A stretch of 6,139 nucleotides of DNA from Burkholderiales bacterium. Its GTDB lineage: Bacteria > Pseudomonadota > Gammaproteobacteria > Burkholderiales > Burkholderiaceae_E. A program made the translations under genes and the position numbers. Shown here piece by piece: positions 5,649-6,139 of this stretch. Within the stretch, counting starts at the first letter, position 1. Each line of letters begins with the position of its first letter. The notes under the pieces were generated by a model, which saw only the letters and a list, made by a program, of their open reading frames with translations, searched no databases and was not told the origin of the DNA. The DNA lies in contig CP070753.1 in assembly GCA_020348765.1 (NCBI GenBank), positions 1,375,149 to 1,381,287 on the forward strand. The letters are read 5' to 3'.

Positions 5649-6139
5649 TCAGGGCAGGTCGAACGCCAGCACCTCGGCCCGCTCGCCGTCGACGAACTCG
5701 ACGCTGGGCTCGTCGCTGAACTTGGCCGCATCGCCGGTCAGAAGCCGCTGCCCGTTGACCGTCAACGCCCCGCGCGCCACGTGCACGTACATCTTGCGCC
5801 CGGGTGCCAACTCGAGCCGGTCGGCTTCGCCGCCGTCGAAAAGCCCGACGTAGATGCGCGTGTCCTGGTGAATGTGAACCGCGTCGCCGACCCCGTCGCC
5901 GGCGGCCACCAGTCGCAGCCGCCCACGCTTCTGCTCGGCCGGGAAATGGCGCTCCTCGTAACCGGGAGCCAGACCGCGCCGGTTCGGCTCGATCCAGATC
6001 TGCAGGAAGTGCGTGATGCCGCTCGCCGAGTGATTGAACTCGGAGTGCAACACGCCGGTGCCGGCCGTCATGCGCTGCACGTCGCCCGGTCGGATCACCG
6101 AGCCGTTGCCCATGCTGTCCTTGTGTTCCAGAGCGCCGT
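5649..6139 (-). CDS. Pirin family protein (partial, C-terminal part)
   Basis: The frame is open to the window edge, so the N-terminal part and start codon are missing and 163 residues are visible. They begin GALEHKDSMGNGSVIRPGDVQ, continue MTAGTGVLHSEFN and QIWIEPN, and end in a second cupin-like region (HIHQDTRIYVGLF, GRKMYVHVARGALTVNGQ). This is the pirin / YhhW (quercetin 2,3-dioxygenase-like) pattern, a two-domain cupin binding one metal. The HSE pair (His31, Glu33 of the visible part) corresponds to the third and fourth metal ligands; the first two histidines (HPHRG motif) lie outside the window. An internal ATG at 6113 is not the start, because family residues continue upstream of it. 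The family is usually linked to oxidative stress or flavonoid oxidation, but the physiological substrate is unknown. It is the gene next upstream of pyrC if the intron is ignored (spacer of about 80 nt). Confidence 0.93.
   Translation of the reverse strand, partial: GALEHKDSMGNGSVIRPGDVQRMTAGTGVLHSEFNHSASGITHFLQIWIEPNRRGLAPGYEERHFPAEQKRGRLRLVAAGDGVGDAVHIHQDTRIYVGLFDGGEADRLELAPGRKMYVHVARGALTVNGQRLLTGDAAKFSDEPSVEFVDGERAEVLAFDLP

Noticed and set aside
6111..6113. ATG as the start of a short 154-aa cupin gene.
   Set aside because: The frame continues to the window edge with GALEHKDS, typical of pirin just before this Met, so the gene is partial and starts outside.

Overview
The window is a GC-rich bacterial chromosomal segment in which every supported gene lies on the minus strand, so it reads from right to left. 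A class A RNase P RNA, an E. coli-like PyrC and a DUF3025 gene directly after pyrC suggest a proteobacterium. The pyrC / DUF3025 / rnpB order is one I associate with Betaproteobacteria (Burkholderiales-like), but that placement is an inference from memory and not a computed match.

Layout in the direction of transcription: (1) 6139-5649, the C-terminal part of a pirin-family cupin, cut by the window edge; (2) 5648-5585, a short spacer with overlapping GC-rich inverted repeats; (3) 5584 to about 3586, a roughly 2.0 kb group II intron with a 5' GTGCG end, a structured 5' ribozyme part, an intron-encoded reverse transcriptase/maturase, domain V and a domain VI-like hairpin; (4) 3568-2486, pyrC (dihydroorotase); (5) 2465-1491, a DUF3025 protein carrying a collagen-like Gly-X-Y insert encoded by a 9-bp tandem repeat; (6) 1463-486, an NAD-dependent SDR closest to D-erythronate dehydrogenase (DenD); (7) about 462-40, rnpB, with its own -10 box just after the denD stop.

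pyrC, the DUF3025 gene and denD are separated by only 20 and 27 nt and probably form one transcription unit. pyrC supplies pyrimidine biosynthesis. The SDR belongs to sugar-acid catabolism and has no visible partner kinase or aldolase here. The intron sits in the pyrC leader, 17 nt before the start codon, so it separates pyrC from any promoter located before the insertion. The reverse-transcriptase frame runs through domains V and VI and ends in the 3' exon, 10 nt before the pyrC ATG.

I did not find a clearly new biological system. The most interesting points are the intron/pyrC junction and the collagen-like repeat in the DUF3025 protein. All longer plus-strand reading frames look like antisense shadows of these features.
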